A DNA stretch of 64,000 nt from Gigantopelta aegis (GCF_016097555.1 NC_054702.1:103492973-103556972); one strand, 5' to 3'. Positions 35,786-48,959 are shown, counted from the first letter of the stretch. The notes: a model not told the origin generated them from the letters alone. Program-made: numbers and translations.

Positions 35786-36402
35786 TTTATTTATAAATGT
35801 TTTTGTTCTTGCTATTTTTATAATTTAGAGCAAATAAAGTCTTATTTTTAAAGTGCATATGAGGCATATTATTGTATCCTATTACCCACCGTTTGCAATT
35901 TCTGTAATGAATCATGAGGTGTTTTTTAATACAATTGTCTAGTCTGCACGTAACTTAAAAACTGTAATGACATTATGTTAGACGTATCCATTAACTGTAA
36001 CTGGCGCTGTAGGCGAGGTCCTATGGGAATTTTTACCAAATCTAATCCTTAGGAATATTTACTAGGTAGAAAATCGTCGAAACTGTCACTGATGCACGTA
36101 TCTACTTGACCGATTATTAGCACGAGCCCAAACAATAACCAATTACGTCAACAGTGATGTTTACACATGCGTCAGTGTCATGAGTGAAGTCAATGTCACA
36201 TTTGACCTTTCTTGATAAGTTGAACTATCACTCAACACGACCCTGTTACGTTCTGCCACTCCACACACAAAACATGCCACAGCAACCATATACGTCAGGC
36301 GCGAATCGAGGAGAAGGGACCACCCTTGCCCCGAAATTAATAGTACCTCGAAAATTTAGTGTTTATTGTATTTAAGTAATTTTTATTTTTTTATTAATTG
36401 TG
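35786..36402. other. No gene seen
   Basis: AT-rich unique-looking sequence. Confidence 0.4.
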
Positions 36403-36418
36403 TGTGTGTGTGGAAGAG

Positions 36419-36478
<60 letters not shown>
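36403..36478. repeat. (GT)n(GA)n microsatellite
   Basis: GT units, one GGAAGAGG interruption, more GT, then about eighteen GA. Confidence 0.95.
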
Positions 36479-36480
<2 letters not shown>

Positions 36481-36739
36481 TGTAATATCTTGGTCGACTG
36501 AGGAATATTGCCTATATTTAATGGGTTACATAATGCATGCTGGTGTATTTTGGACTACTGTAGGTGTCCATTTTTGACATTGTACTCCAACTACAGAAAA
36601 AGCATGCAGTTGCTATTGTACGTTTTAGCACAACAGGGTACTGAAACTGTTGGAATAGAGAAAGGAAAGGAATGTTAGTTCCACATATCTTCAGTATGTT
36701 TTAGTGTTTAACATATATGCCAATTGCGATATTTAGTCT

Positions 36740-36779
36740 CAGAGAGAGAGACAGAGAGACAGAGAGAGGGGGGGGGGGG
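36740..36779. repeat. (GA)n / poly-G tract
   Basis: GAGAGA/GACAGA units ending in about ten G. Confidence 0.9.
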
Positions 36780-39019
36780 CAAATCCGCGACATATGACTT
36801 GCATGTTTTTAATTTGAAAATTGATCATCTGCGAATTCAGGAATGCGTTTTATTATGTACTTAGTATACAAAGACAACTAAAGAGTGCAACACGCTACAA
36901 AACACACATGGAAAACTCATTACTTTAATCATGTTCACCCTTGCTCGTTAGGCGTATGTGTGTAATAACGATGTTCATTGTAGACTGCCACCCGGCTCCG
37001 TTTCAACAGTCACCAAGTAAATTTCATTTTGACATGCTGTGAATGAGTTCTATTTACGGGCGGTTAATATAAACTGAAAGCCAATCTTTCTCGAAGATAA
37101 ACCTTGCCTGTGTATCGAGTTCTGACATTTTACCTGGATATGTCAAACACCGTGAGTCACCGAGCACGGAGGAACAATGTTTTTTGTAACCTGTAGACAC
37201 AACCACATCTCTTTGCCCATTTTGAATGAAATCAGATCTTGAAACTCCAATATGTTAAAGTTTATTTTATTTTTTTAAATTATGTTAATTTTAAGATTTC
37301 ATTTTTTTAAACATGTGTTTGATAATTTTGTGAAAAGTGTATTTTTTATTTTCTTATTGTTACATTACGTAGATTTTAAGATTTCAGTTCATACTCTTAC
37401 TCATGTTACATAATTTAGGGAGGGATCTTTTAAAAATATAAACTCATGTATATACATGTAGTTAATTGTATTAAAGCTGAAATATTGCATATATTTCTAT
37501 TATTTACCATCTAGAATTAATCATCTGCATTATTTTCTTCACGTAACACACAAACGTACTTTAGCTGCTGTCAATACATGCAAAACTGCATATTTAACCA
37601 ATGTGTTATGTATCCACCACGCTTGTAAACCAGAAACTCTTAACCTATTTTCTTATTAAGAAATTATGTCTGTTGCAGTACCGTTGATATATAATTATAT
37701 ATAATGCTAAAATTAATTCATACTAATTTTTTTTTAGATATGTAAGAAACGTTGTGAATTACAATTAAACGTTCCAGTAACGTTTTGAAGGTAATAATAT
37801 TATGTGCATTTTTCAACAGTAAAATATTCAGATGACCGCCATGTCGCACACATTGGTATAAATAGATTATCATGAACCAATTTATATTTTTGTATTAACC
37901 ATTTGGGTAACACCATCCATTAAATATTGTTCAGCTTGAAATTAAAGGTAATATAAAACAAACTAAGTAGAGACAGGTTTAAAAGGCGGTCGGGTTACAA
38001 TCGGGTTAGTACCATTTTTCTTATGTTGTCCTAAGGTTTTTACACATGGGAAATATAAAATGTGCATAACATGACACATAGACTGAAAACAAAAAACTTT
38101 TAATTTTATTTTTTTGTTTTTGAAACTAAAATATTAAATCATTTGGGAAAAAGGGTCACAAAAATCTGCAAAAACTATCTAACCCTATCTAGCACAATGA
38201 CAGCAAAAAATAGTTAATCTCTTTATGATATTCTCAATTACACGCTTGGACATTGGAGGCCAAAAGTACCTATATTTACCATCATTTGTTTTGGGCCTAA
38301 ATGTACACAGGTGCGTACACTTATGCGTTACGCACACTACAGTACAGTGCAACTGCTACCAACGGATGTCTGAGTGTAATAAAGTTGTGTTGTACAAAGA
38401 TCTGCGGAGAGGTCAACCTGGGAACATGGCACCTGCCCTGATTAAAATAACACATCCGCATGACGACCAAACACGACCGTTCAGCGACATTTGCTTTTCC
38501 TGTTTACACCAATATTAAACAAGTGTGATGTTTGCAGTGTTCGGCCCTACTAAACGCAGGAATTTTACTTGAGAATCACATTCCTTCTTGCGACGGTTTC
38601 ACCACTATCGCACACAGAATACAAAGAGTTATTAATTGAAAAACGTACTAAATTAATGAAAACTTACATGGAATGTTTCAATGAATATCTAATCATAAAA
38701 ATATTTGTTTAAAAAGCTCAGAAAATGTTCGTTTAATATACTGTTGTTCAAACATGCTTTTTGGTTTTTGTTTTATATTCATTTATAAAATTTTATTGCT
38801 TTTGTGCCTACTCTTTGTGAGCGTTTTGTACAATAAATTAAAATAACTGAATTATAATAAATATCAAATCAGTATTATTATAATATATTTTGATTACAAG
38901 TATTTTGTGCACTTCGTGTATATAATGGCTTTTGAAGCAATAAATATCAAACAAATAAAAAACATTACTTTCCAAAAATATTATTATTTATTTACCAAAA
39001 ACACACAGTTATATGCACA
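36780..39019. other. AT-rich intergenic, no gene recognised
   Basis: The only frame of some length (38225-38518, plus, 97 codons) has no recognised domain. It sits in a slightly more balanced patch but lacks support. Confidence 0.4.
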
Positions 39020-39235
39020 CAAAGAGCAGTTTATTTTTATTATGAAAAATCAGGACCCAGCCAACATAGGTGTTATTTGCAAGTTGGTTTTCCAACATAA
39101 TGAATAGATTGTAGTGGTGATATACATGTATATGTATATATGTGTATAAAACTATATTCATTGTTTGTTGATATTGAAACTTTTTGATGTTATTTTGTGC
39201 CCTCTGTTCCCATGTGGAATGCTTAAATGCAATAA
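39020..39235 (+). repeat. Repeat family D, copy 2
   Basis: Contains AATCAGGACCCAGCCAACAT and TGTTCCCATGTGGAATGC. A short frame ends KNQDPANIGVICKLVFQHNE. See copy 1 at 31255 and the short match at 45585. Confidence 0.5.
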
Positions 39236-40112
39236 ATGTTATCTTTTTTATCTTTTATTATATACGTATTATAATAATGTTCACAGACCGGGAACGATCT
39301 AAAATAAAACTAAAAAACATACGCAGCAAATAAGCAATTAGTCTTGTGGTGTTTGGCATCACAAAACATTGAGTCTCGCGAATTTCAATTTGGACAGTCA
39401 TACAACTTCCTCGATTTTCACAAAGCGGTAGATACAAGTGAAAAAACCAAACCCAAACGGAAACATTAATTAATGTTATAAAAGTGCAAAAATAAATGTT
39501 ATGTTTTATTGATTTTTGTTTTTATTTTATGCACATTAACAACTAAACTTGCATTCGTTATGAACTGATTATTGTAAAAAAAATTTATTCACACGTACAT
39601 TAATTAATATATAATTGTCTTTTTGTAATGGTTTACAGAGCACTTGTATATTTGTTATTTTACAAACATTTTACTACGTATAAATTTACACGAAACGAAC
39701 GTACACAAATATCCATTATTTTATAACTAGCAAATATGTTTGTCATAGTGTTGTTGTTGTTTGTTTTTGTTTGTTTACTGGTTGTTGTTGTGGGTTTTTT
39801 TGTTGTTGTTTGTTTTTGTTTTTTGGAATGGGGGTGCATACTTTATAAAAGTGTGAATGTTATGTGTAGCTTTTTATTCATGATTATGGTTACCAAAACT
39901 AAAATTATATTTATAAATTGCAAGTAACTCCACTTTTACATCACAACAACCACCAACGCAAATGTGTCTAGACCAAGTTAAATATTTGAGTATTGAGTTA
40001 TTTGAATATCCAGCGAAAGGCACGCATTTACTAATTCCTCGTCCGTGTTAACGTACCATTTAATTTGGTGAGGCACAATCTTGCGCAGGTGTATAGAGGA
40101 AAAAATAGTTTG
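39236..40112. other. AT-rich intergenic with a GTT-rich patch
   Basis: A TTG/TTTG-rich stretch at about 39755-39830 gives a spurious hydrophobic frame. Nothing else recognised. Confidence 0.45.
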
Positions 40113-41361
40113 TATAATTTATAAAACGACAGCGGCCTGCCAGCAAGCGAAAATAGCCCTTCAGGTCGACCAGGTATAATTTATAAAACGACAGCGGCCT
40201 GCCAGCAAGCGAAAATAGCCCTTCAGGTCGACCAGGTATAATTTATAAAACGACAGCGGCCTGCCAGCAAGCGAAAATAGCCCTTCAGGTCGACCAGGTA
40301 TAATTTATAAAACGACAGCGGCCTGCCAGCAAGCGAAAATAGCCCTTCAGGTCGACCAGGTATAATTTATAAAACGACAGCGGCCTGCCAGCAAGCGAAA
40401 ATAGCCCTTCAGGTCGACCAGGTATAATGTATAAAACGACAGCGGCCTGCCAGCAAGCGAAAATAGCCCTTCAGGTCGACAAGGTATAATTTATAAAACG
40501 ACAGCGGCCTGCCAGCAAGCGAAAATAGCCCTTCAGGTCGACCAGGTATAATTTATAAAACGACAGCGGCCTGCCAGCAAGCGAAAATAGCCCTTCAGGT
40601 CGACAAGGTATAATTTATAAAACGACAGCGGCCTGCCAGCAAGCGAAAATAGCCCTTCAGGTCGACCAGGTATAATTTATAAAACGACAGCGGCCTGCCA
40701 GCAAGCGAAAATAGCCCTTCAGGTCGACCAGGTATAATTTATAAAACGACAGCGGCCTGCCAGCAAGCGAAAATAGCCCTTCAGGTCGACCAGGTATAAT
40801 TTATAAAACGACAGCGGCCTGCCAGCAAGCGAAAATAGCCCTTCAGGTCGACCAGGTATAATTTATAAAACGACAGCGGCCTGCCAGCAAGCGAAAATAG
40901 CCCTTCAGGTCGACCAGGTATAATGTATAAAACGACAGCGGCCTGCCAGCAAGCGAAAATAGCCCTTCAGGTCGACAAGGTATAATTTATAAAACGACAG
41001 CGGCCTGCCAGCAAGCGAAAATAGCCCTTCAGGTCGACCAGGTATAATTTATAAAACGACAGCGGCCTGCCAGCAAGCGAAAATAGCCCTTCAGGTCGAC
41101 AAGGTATAATTTATAAAACGACAGCGGCCTGCCAGCAAGCGAAAATAGCCCTTCAGGTCGACCAGGTATAATTTATAAAACGACAGCGGCCTGCCAGCAA
41201 GCGAAAATAGCCCTTCAGGTCGACCAGGTATAATTTATAAAACGACAGCGGCCTGCCAGCAAGCGAAAATAGCCCTTCAGGTCGACCAGGTATAATTTAT
41301 AAAACGACAGCGGCCTGCCAGCAAGCGAAAATAGCCCTTCAGGTCGACCAGGTATAATTTA
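40113..41361. repeat. 62-bp minisatellite, 20 units, with 8-unit higher-order period
   Basis: Twenty units of exactly 62 bp (start TATAATTTATAAAACGAC, then AGCGGCCTGCCAGCAAGC, end CAGGTCGACCAGG) plus a 9-base partial unit. Almost all units are identical. Two variants mark a higher-order structure: T-to-G in TATAATGTAT at units 6 and 14, and GACAAGG for GACCAGG at units 6, 8, 14 and 16. Units 1-8 and 9-16 therefore look like one 496-bp block copied. Each unit carries a TATAAAA word and can form a 7-bp stem (CGGCCTG with CAGGTCG, one G-T pair). Confidence 0.97.
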
Positions 41362-41690
41362 GTGGGTTAAATCTCTGACAGGTAGGCAAACATTTGCAAT
41401 TCTTAGCACACTCGAGGCTCCGGCGCGGGATCAAGGTTTATCAGCTGTCAATCACAGTCGGGAAACAATTCAATCAGGAACAGATATGAGATACACCGGA
41501 TTTGTCCCGGCTAATAAATGTCCGTGGATTGTATCTCCAAACTTTAGGTACGCAAAAACTGAGGTCAGGTGTGTCCATGGTACATAATTTATCATTAATT
41601 AGGATACAGCTCTTTCCAGGGTCCTAGAACTTTAAGAGCAGCAATTGTTGCCATCGCGAGTCATTGTGGAAATAGACTGAATGACGAAAG
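41362..41690. promoter_or_regulatory. Non-repetitive block with PBX/MEIS composite site
   Basis: Directly after the 62-bp array. It contains CTGTCAATCA at 41445-41454, the reverse complement of the PBX-PREP/MEIS decamer TGATTGACAG, preceded by a GATA-like TTATCAG. The balanced composition and CpG content differ from the flanks. No open frame of interest. Enhancer role is inferred from motif and composition only. Confidence 0.35.
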
Positions 41691-42836
41691 AAGCGCGAAT
41701 ATTAATTTAGTTTTGTCTAATTTCTTTAAAATTAATTGGTTTGAATCTCATTACTTTTTGTGTATATTAAAGTACTAATGTTTTGTGAACATTATAGGCC
41801 CATTTTAACAATCTACTTTTATTTCCCTTTTTTCAAATAAATTTTATTATGCCCAGATCAATGACAATGTCAGGGTTGGGGAAGCCCTGAATCACAGCCT
41901 TATTATAGGCCTATGCTTTTAATTACAAATATTTTAATTTACTAAAATAGAACAGAACGTTAGCATTGGTAAGGGAAGTTTTGCTTTTTAAAACATTAAA
42001 TAAGAAAACGTTTAGAATTAATTTTATTATGAAATATTTGTAATTTTATAATATTAATTTCGCGTTTCTTTTGTTGTTATGATAAAAACTAAACACATGA
42101 ATCAATAAGCTCAACTCTTTTATCAACATTTTAATATTTCAAGAAGCGAATAATATCAGAAACATACATACTATTAATATTATTATATATACAGACCTCG
42201 GGCATACAGAAAAGATACACATGTACTAATATGTTTATTTTAATGGTTTCATCTTGTTTATTTTAGGTGTTTAGGTGAAAAATAATTACATTAAAAGTAT
42301 AATGTAATTACTGTTTTTAATGAAGCATAAATATTCAGGTTTAGAGTAACATTTTCTTTACCATTTGTATACGGCGTTTAACTTTAGAATCACATTTTAT
42401 TTATCATATTATCAGTTTAACAATAATGTTCTTTCCTTTTTAGTTCACGTACAAAGATAAATAGATAAAACCACAATTTTATTTTTAAAAGAATACTTAG
42501 GTTAAATCTTTAAATGAAATAAAATTAACTTATCCATGTATATTTTGTGAACAAATAGTCATTATGTATTATTCTTGTGATAAAAACAAAAGTAGATTGG
42601 TGTTAAGAGGTTAACAAAGTATCAATTAAATCAAAGAAAATACAAAAATATTCTCATAATGTAATACATTTGTTTATTATATGATATAGCTGTACAGAAA
42701 CCTCAGTCTTTTATATTTGGTGAAAATGACTTTGTACATATATATACATACTTAAACATACTAGTACATATACACATTCACACACACACACACAAACACA
42801 CACACACATATATATATATACATACATATATATACT

Positions 42837-42872
<36 letters not shown>

Positions 42873-42886
42873 TGTGTGTGTGTGTG

Positions 42887-42935
<49 letters not shown>

Positions 42936-43379
42936 CATGTATACGTGTACTACCTTCACACTGCATTTCTTAAAAAATAATTGACTTCACTCGTATTCAA
43001 AAGACTGAATCAAACACTCAAATCTTCTATTACAATTTAATCCAGATTTTTTCCCCTATCTCTCCTTTTTTATTAAATCAAATTGGAAGAAAGGGAATAA
43101 GAAGAACTCAGATCAAAGACAATCCTGTCAAAGCCAGAAATAAACTGAGACAATTTCATCAAGAAACCAATTACATCTTTGTCCGATTGCCAATAAAACC
43201 ATTAGAGTATATCCCTGAATCACTTACAATATACCCATCAAATGAGCGACTCAAAGAGATGCTGCTCACCAAATAAAGCGCTGGAGATTGCCTGCCGCTA
43301 ATGCCACACAATCTAATTTTCTCCAAAATGACGGACTTACAGGCAGGAAAAAAACACAACTAAAGAAATGTTGTATTTA
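41691..43379. other. AT-rich intergenic with one complex microsatellite
   Basis: No gene recognised. Holds the CA/TG/TA tract at 42771-42930. Confidence 0.45.
42771..42930. repeat. (CA)n-CG-(TG)n palindromic tract followed by (TA)n
   Basis: About sixteen CA units meet about nine TG units head-on at 42869-42871, making a perfect inverted repeat without a loop, followed by more than fifteen TA units. Earlier short CA and TA tracts precede it. It could form a cruciform or Z-DNA. Confidence 0.95.
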
Positions 43380-43930
43380 CCGGAAATGAAAGCGCTGTTG
43401 ATGAATCCCAATGCTTCCCCCATGGGAGATCCAAAATGCTAGAAAATGTCAGAGCACAAAATCACGGGTTGCCCATATCCCAGCTTTATGGCGAATTCAT
43501 GATCTTCCTCGTTGCTGTACTGCTGTTGTGAGCCATCAATTTCACATCACCAAATGTTTATGCTGAATTATGTATCGATTCTCTTCGAGGTTCAGCGTCA
43601 CTGCTGCAATCGGCTGCCAGGGCCGAGAAAGCAACATGCTGACTCGCAGCCGCCGCCATTCCGCGGGATTTTCACTGATAAGCACGGCTTTGTGGTAGTG
43701 CGTCAGTCCCTTTCACGTAATACTAAGAATGTGGACATTTTCATTCCAAAGGATTCTGGCAAGTGGAAGAAACCTAATGGGAATTTTATCTCCCCAAAAC
43801 GCTTTCCACGGCATATGTTCTTAATTTCCCGCGCCTTCCTTTAGTAGCAGACGACAGTTCCACGGTTGGCGCGGAGATCGCCTATGGCTCATTACGAGTC
43901 GCCCACCATCATATGTAATTGTGCCTGATA
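43380..43930. promoter_or_regulatory. Non-repetitive GC-balanced island
   Basis: About 550 bp, not AT-rich, with CpG words (CGCAGCCGCCGCCATTCCGC, TTTCCCGCGCCTTCC) and no frame I recognise. A plus-strand 110-codon frame (43512-43844) has no domain or repeat character. Possible enhancer, unannotated exon or just unique DNA. Confidence 0.3.
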
Positions 43931-44149
43931 ATCAAAACGAAGTGAAGTGCTCATATATCATCGAGTAAACAAGACGCTCACTTTATGGGGTCGCTCGTAA
44001 ATCTGGGGCACTTGCCTCGCGTGTCTGACAAGGAGCCCTCGAAACACCCACCCTACTACACACGTATACCCATCATCTAGGGCTAAAATTAAAAAACCAA
44101 ATCCAGCAACCTAGGGCTATAGCAGACCGTTTATTGCACGCACACTGCA

Positions 44150-44171
44150 CCCCCCCCCCCCCCCCCCCCCA
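44150..44171. repeat. Poly-C tract
   Basis: About twenty C with flanking AC-rich sequence. Confidence 0.9.
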
Positions 44172-44589
44172 CCCCCTTTTCTCTGAGATGTTAAATGCTA
44201 CTAAAATATCCACGCGTGAGCGAATGGGAAATTAAGCACAAGATGCAAGTTTACACCGAGTTCATAGAAAACCGATAATGTCCTTACCTCGTGTCGTTTC
44301 CCTGTTGTTAAACACTAATCTTCTTGTTCTATAGCCGAGTAAAATATCCATCAACCCTAAATCAATTGGTGTTAATCGAGACAACATCTGCCTGCATTAG
44401 AGTTCATTACACAGCATTTAATTACTGGTCTTACCTGGTGTCTTTTTCTTCTTCTTTCCCCCCCCTTCTTCTCCTTCTTCTCTCAGATGACACGTACAAT
44501 CCCTACAGAAATGCTTTAAAGCGAAGGTTGATCTTTGAACAACAATTCAATTGACAAGGTTCAAATGTTATTTCATGCTGAACAAAATA

Positions 44590-44900
44590 GCGCGATTCGC
44601 ATAAACTATCGCTGAAAGACGTACTCCAAGACAGACGTGGTAACCTGCCAGCAAACGCAGCGGCGTGGTCAAATATGCCGCGTCTGGGGGCTGGCATGTG
44701 TCAATAGCGAACTCTACACCTACCCTGTTTGCCAGGGCATGTGTTCGGAGTCCTCGAACAAAACAAAAACTTTTGTGACCCTGGGATCAGGCGAAACGCG
44801 TGACAGCGCCGAGTTTATCTTACGAGACGGTTCGTGTGCTGGTTCTCTGCCCTCCGCCAATAGCGCAGAGTGTTGGCTTTGACAGGCATGTTTTCGAGAG
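44590..44900. other. CpG-richer stretch, no gene recognised
   Basis: Balanced composition with an 81-codon plus-strand frame (44637-44882) lacking any recognised domain. Could be regulatory or part of an unseen exon. Confidence 0.25.
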
Positions 44901-45584
44901 GGATTGAGAGAGCTAACGCATCGGTTAGTCTGTTAAATGGGACGAAGAAAATTGTGAACAGTTGAGTAATGTCAACAAATGTTCGGGAAGAGGTGTAATC
45001 ATAAGTACACGGAATAAGAAATACTGCGGATGGTACGAAACAAAAAACGAAGTTTGGTGCTCATACGAATCATAGCCATAACAGTACATACACTTATAAA
45101 TACTTGTACATAATATGATATTTAAACACCCTCATGCCTACACTCTTACATATACTGTATATCATATGCACCCATATGTATTAATGGTACATTCTTTGAT
45201 AAGCTGAATCAAAAACGAAGTATTATCAATTATCCAGTTCATCTTTATAAATGTGAATAAAACTAAGTTTCACAATATATTTAGAGGGAAATCTTGCAGA
45301 CCCAGCCAAAGAGATTAACAAGATGATAACTTACAAATTATATAACCTGAATATTCCACTAAAACCCTAGTTATTGCATTGCATACACCCAGAACATGGT
45401 AAAACATTTATTAAATTACGTCTAAGTAACCTCAAACTCAAATAAAGACTTAGCAATGTACAAACCCTTTACACCAGAGGAAGAACGTTTACCTGACCAC
45501 TATATTGATATTGATATCATTATATTACAATATATAAGAAATGTAATAGACTCAACGTTCCAAATCTAACGTTTCATAATTACC

Positions 45585-45645
45585 TATTTTCAGTATGAGT
45601 ACCAAGAACGATTTATATTCATTATGCAAAACCAAAATCCATCCT
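45585..45645 (+). repeat. Repeat family D, short copy 3
   Basis: In translation it reads RFIFIMQNQNPSCAG, which resembles QFIFIMKNQDPANIG of copy 2. The match is short and followed directly by the 43-bp array. Confidence 0.4.
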
Positions 45646-45702
45646 GTGCCGGTGCGGTGTTTATTCCTGATTATACAAGTTTCTTCAAGATTATTAAATT
45701 TT

Positions 45703-47645
45703 CTAAACACAGCCTTGTTATGTTTAACAATATTAAGTGTCTGAATCACAACCTTGTTATATATAACAATATTAGCTTTCTGAAACACAGCATTGTTAAT
45801 TTGTTATCCATAACAATATTAAGTATTTTAATCAAAACCTTGATATGCATAACAATATTAAATGTCTGAACCACAGTTTTGTTATGTATAACAATATTAA
45901 GTTTCTCAGTCACAGCTTTAAGTATAATGATACTGAGTGGTTAAACTACAGCCTTATTACGTATAACAATATTAAATGTCTGAACCATAGCCTTGTTAAG
46001 TAAAATACTAATAAGTGTCTGAAACATAGCTCTGTTAAGTATCACAATATTAAGTGGTTGAACCACAGCTTAGTTAAGTATAACAATATTGTTAATTTAA
46101 GTGTCTAAACCACAGCTTTGTTAAATAGAACATTAACAATATTAAGTACTAATATAACAGTAGTATGTATGAGCCACAGCCTTGTTAAGTACTAATATAA
46201 CAGTAGTTTGTCTGAAACCACAGCCTTTTTAAGTATTAATATAACAGTAGTGTGTCTGAACCACAGTCATGTGAAGTACTAATATAACGGTAGTGTGTCT
46301 GAACCACAGCCTTGTCAAGTATTGATATAACAGTAGTGTGTCGGAACCACAGCCTTGTTAAGTACTAATATAACAGTACTGTGTCTGAGCCACAGCCTTG
46401 TTAAGTACTAATATAACAGTAGTGTGTCTGAGCCACAGCCTTGTTAAGTACTAATATAACAGTAGTGTGTCTGAGCCACAGCCTTTTTAAGTACTAATAT
46501 AACAGTAGTGTGTCTGAGCCACAGCCTTGTTAAGTACTAATATAACAGTAGTGTGTCTGAGCCACAGCCTTTTTAAGTACTAATATAACAGTAGTGTCTG
46601 AACCACAGCCTTGTTAAGTACTAATATAACAGTAGTGTGTCTGAACCACAGCCTTGTTAAGTACTAATATAACAGTAGTTAGTCTGAGCCACACCTTGTT
46701 AAGTACTAATATAACAGTAGTGTGTCTGAGCCACAGCCTTTTTAAGTACTAATATAACAATAGTGTCTGAACCACAGCCTTGTTAAGTACTAATATAACA
46801 GTAGTGTGTCTGAGCCACAGCATTGTTAAGTACTAATATAACAGTAGTGTGTCTGAGCCACAGCCTTTTAAAGTACTAATATAACAGTAGTGTGTCTGAA
46901 CCACAGCCTTGTTAAGTACTGATATAACAGTAGTGTGTCTGAGCCACAGCCTTTTTAAGTACTAATATAACAATAGTGTGTCTGAACCACAACCTTTTTA
47001 AGTACTAATATAACAATAGTGTCTGAACCACAGCCTTGTTAAGTACTAATATAACAGTAGTGTGTCTGAACCACAGCCTTGTTAAGTACTAATATAACAG
47101 TAGTGTGTCTGAACCACAGCCTTGTTAAGTACTAATATAACAATAGTGTGTCTGAACCACAGCCTTGTTAACTACTGATATAACAGTAGTGTGACTGAAC
47201 CACAGCCTTGTTAAGTATTAACATAACAGTAGTGTGTCTGAACCACAGCCTTGTTAAGTACTGATATAACAGTAGTGTGTTTGAACCACAGCCTTGTTAA
47301 GTATTAACATAACAGTAGTGTGTCTGAACCACAGCCTTGTTAAGTACTAATATAACAGTAGTGTGTCTGAACCACAGCCTTGTTAAGTACTGATATAATA
47401 GTAGTGTGTCTGAACCACAGCCTTGTTAAGTATTAACATAACAGTAGTGTGTCTGAACCACAGCCTTGTTGTGTAATAATATAGTAGTGTGTCTGAACCA
47501 CAGCCTTGTCAAGTACTGATATAACAGTACTGTGTCTGAACCACAACTTGTTAAGTACTAATATAACAGTAGTGTGTCTGAACCACAGCCTTGCTATGAA
47601 CAACAGTATTAAGTATGTGAACATCATTGTTGTGTTATGTACATG
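45703..47645. repeat. 43-bp minisatellite with diverged edges, about 45 units
   Basis: The core unit reads AAGTACTAATATAACAGTAG, TGTGTCTGAGCCACAGCC, TTGTT. From about 46140 to 47590 units are very similar, with recurring variants (TTTTT for TTGTT, loss of a GT, GAACC for GAGCC). On the left (45703-46130) units are diverged and shorter and carry ATAACAATATTAAGTGTCTG instead. The last unit on the right (about 47590-47640) again has the CAACAGTATTAAGTATG form. The array thus shows old units at both edges and a younger, homogenised core. Confidence 0.93.
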
Positions 47646-48945
47646 CAACGGATTTGTAGCAAGTTTTCTTGAACTCTGTCTTATACACTTATTATTTTAT
47701 TTATTTTCTGGTTTTTAATTATCTCGTAACATTCGAAATACACTCATGTATATCCATTTCGATTTTTAAAATATGATAGCACTGAAAGAAATGGTAGTTG
47801 ATCAAGCTGACAACGTTCTAAGTGATATGTAATCTTATAAATAGGTTTAGGATGATTTCTGGACTCGAAGCAATAACAGATGTCTAATTTCGGTAACAAA
47901 AATTATATCATGGTTTCACAATTTTTGTGCTATTAAGAAGTTGTACGTTCCATCTGGTGGATGTGCCAACTGGTGCAACATCCGGTTGGTAGTTAGAAAA
48001 TAGACGTCTGATTATGATAACATCATGAACACCTCTGTTTGATTAATGATTTGTATAACATGACTCTATGCTAAATTACTGATTATTTTGATATATGTAA
48101 CCGTTATCTTCACAGAATGTGAAACATGTAACGCCAGGCATAGACATAAAATATATTGTAGCGATAAAAATGCAGTAACTAATTGATGTGTTATATCGTT
48201 TTCTATAACCTGGGTTATAATGTTGACACAGAAAATGTGTCTGCATTGTGCGTGTGCGTGTGCGTGTGCGTGCATACGCGTATGTGCTTAATATATGAAG
48301 GTTCCTAGGGAATAGCCTATGACATGTTCAGACAAATAGGCAATAGTAAAAAGGTCATGTATCTCAAGGTCACAATGACACAATAAAATAAAAACCTATA
48401 ATTATGGTAGGCTAGTAAGAGTTGTTGGTAAAACATGCTTGCTTAGGTATAAATATTCCACGAGTGCAGAGTTTTAAACTTTAAAATTAATGGGTTTTTT
48501 CGAATTACCAAAACTGTGACATACGGGTTATTCCCTTGGACCTATCATATGTATACATACAAATGAAAGAAATATATAATCATGCATGACGGAAACCAGT
48601 GAACTTTGAAGAGGACTAACCGACTGACTGAGATCGAGGGCAATTGTTTTTGTATTTAACAAGGAAAAGTCATCAGGACAAATGCTGTAAATACAACACT
48701 ATGTAAATGCATAGTTTACGAAGTATACGTTTTGTATACATATGTATACTAAATATATAAACACAACAGTTACAAAGTCACAAATGACATTGCTGGATCC
48801 AATTAAATAATTTACTACAATGAACAAATGGATAGTCCAATCAAAACCGTATTCCGATATCAAAAATCGTATCTCTGCACAAGGCAGTCGAAAGGATGTT
48901 AGACAAAGTCGTGATTGCTTCTATGATCCACCATTAGGTGCTCGT
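47646..48945. other. AT-rich intergenic, no gene recognised
   Basis: Includes a small GTGTGC run near 48250-48275. Nothing else that I can assign. Confidence 0.45.
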
Positions 48946-48959
48946 CCTTAGGAGGACCG

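Noticed and set aside
40113-41361. CRISPR-like array (regular 62-bp repeats)
   Set aside because: There are no variable spacers: whole units including any putative spacer are identical. The context is animal, and there are no cas genes.
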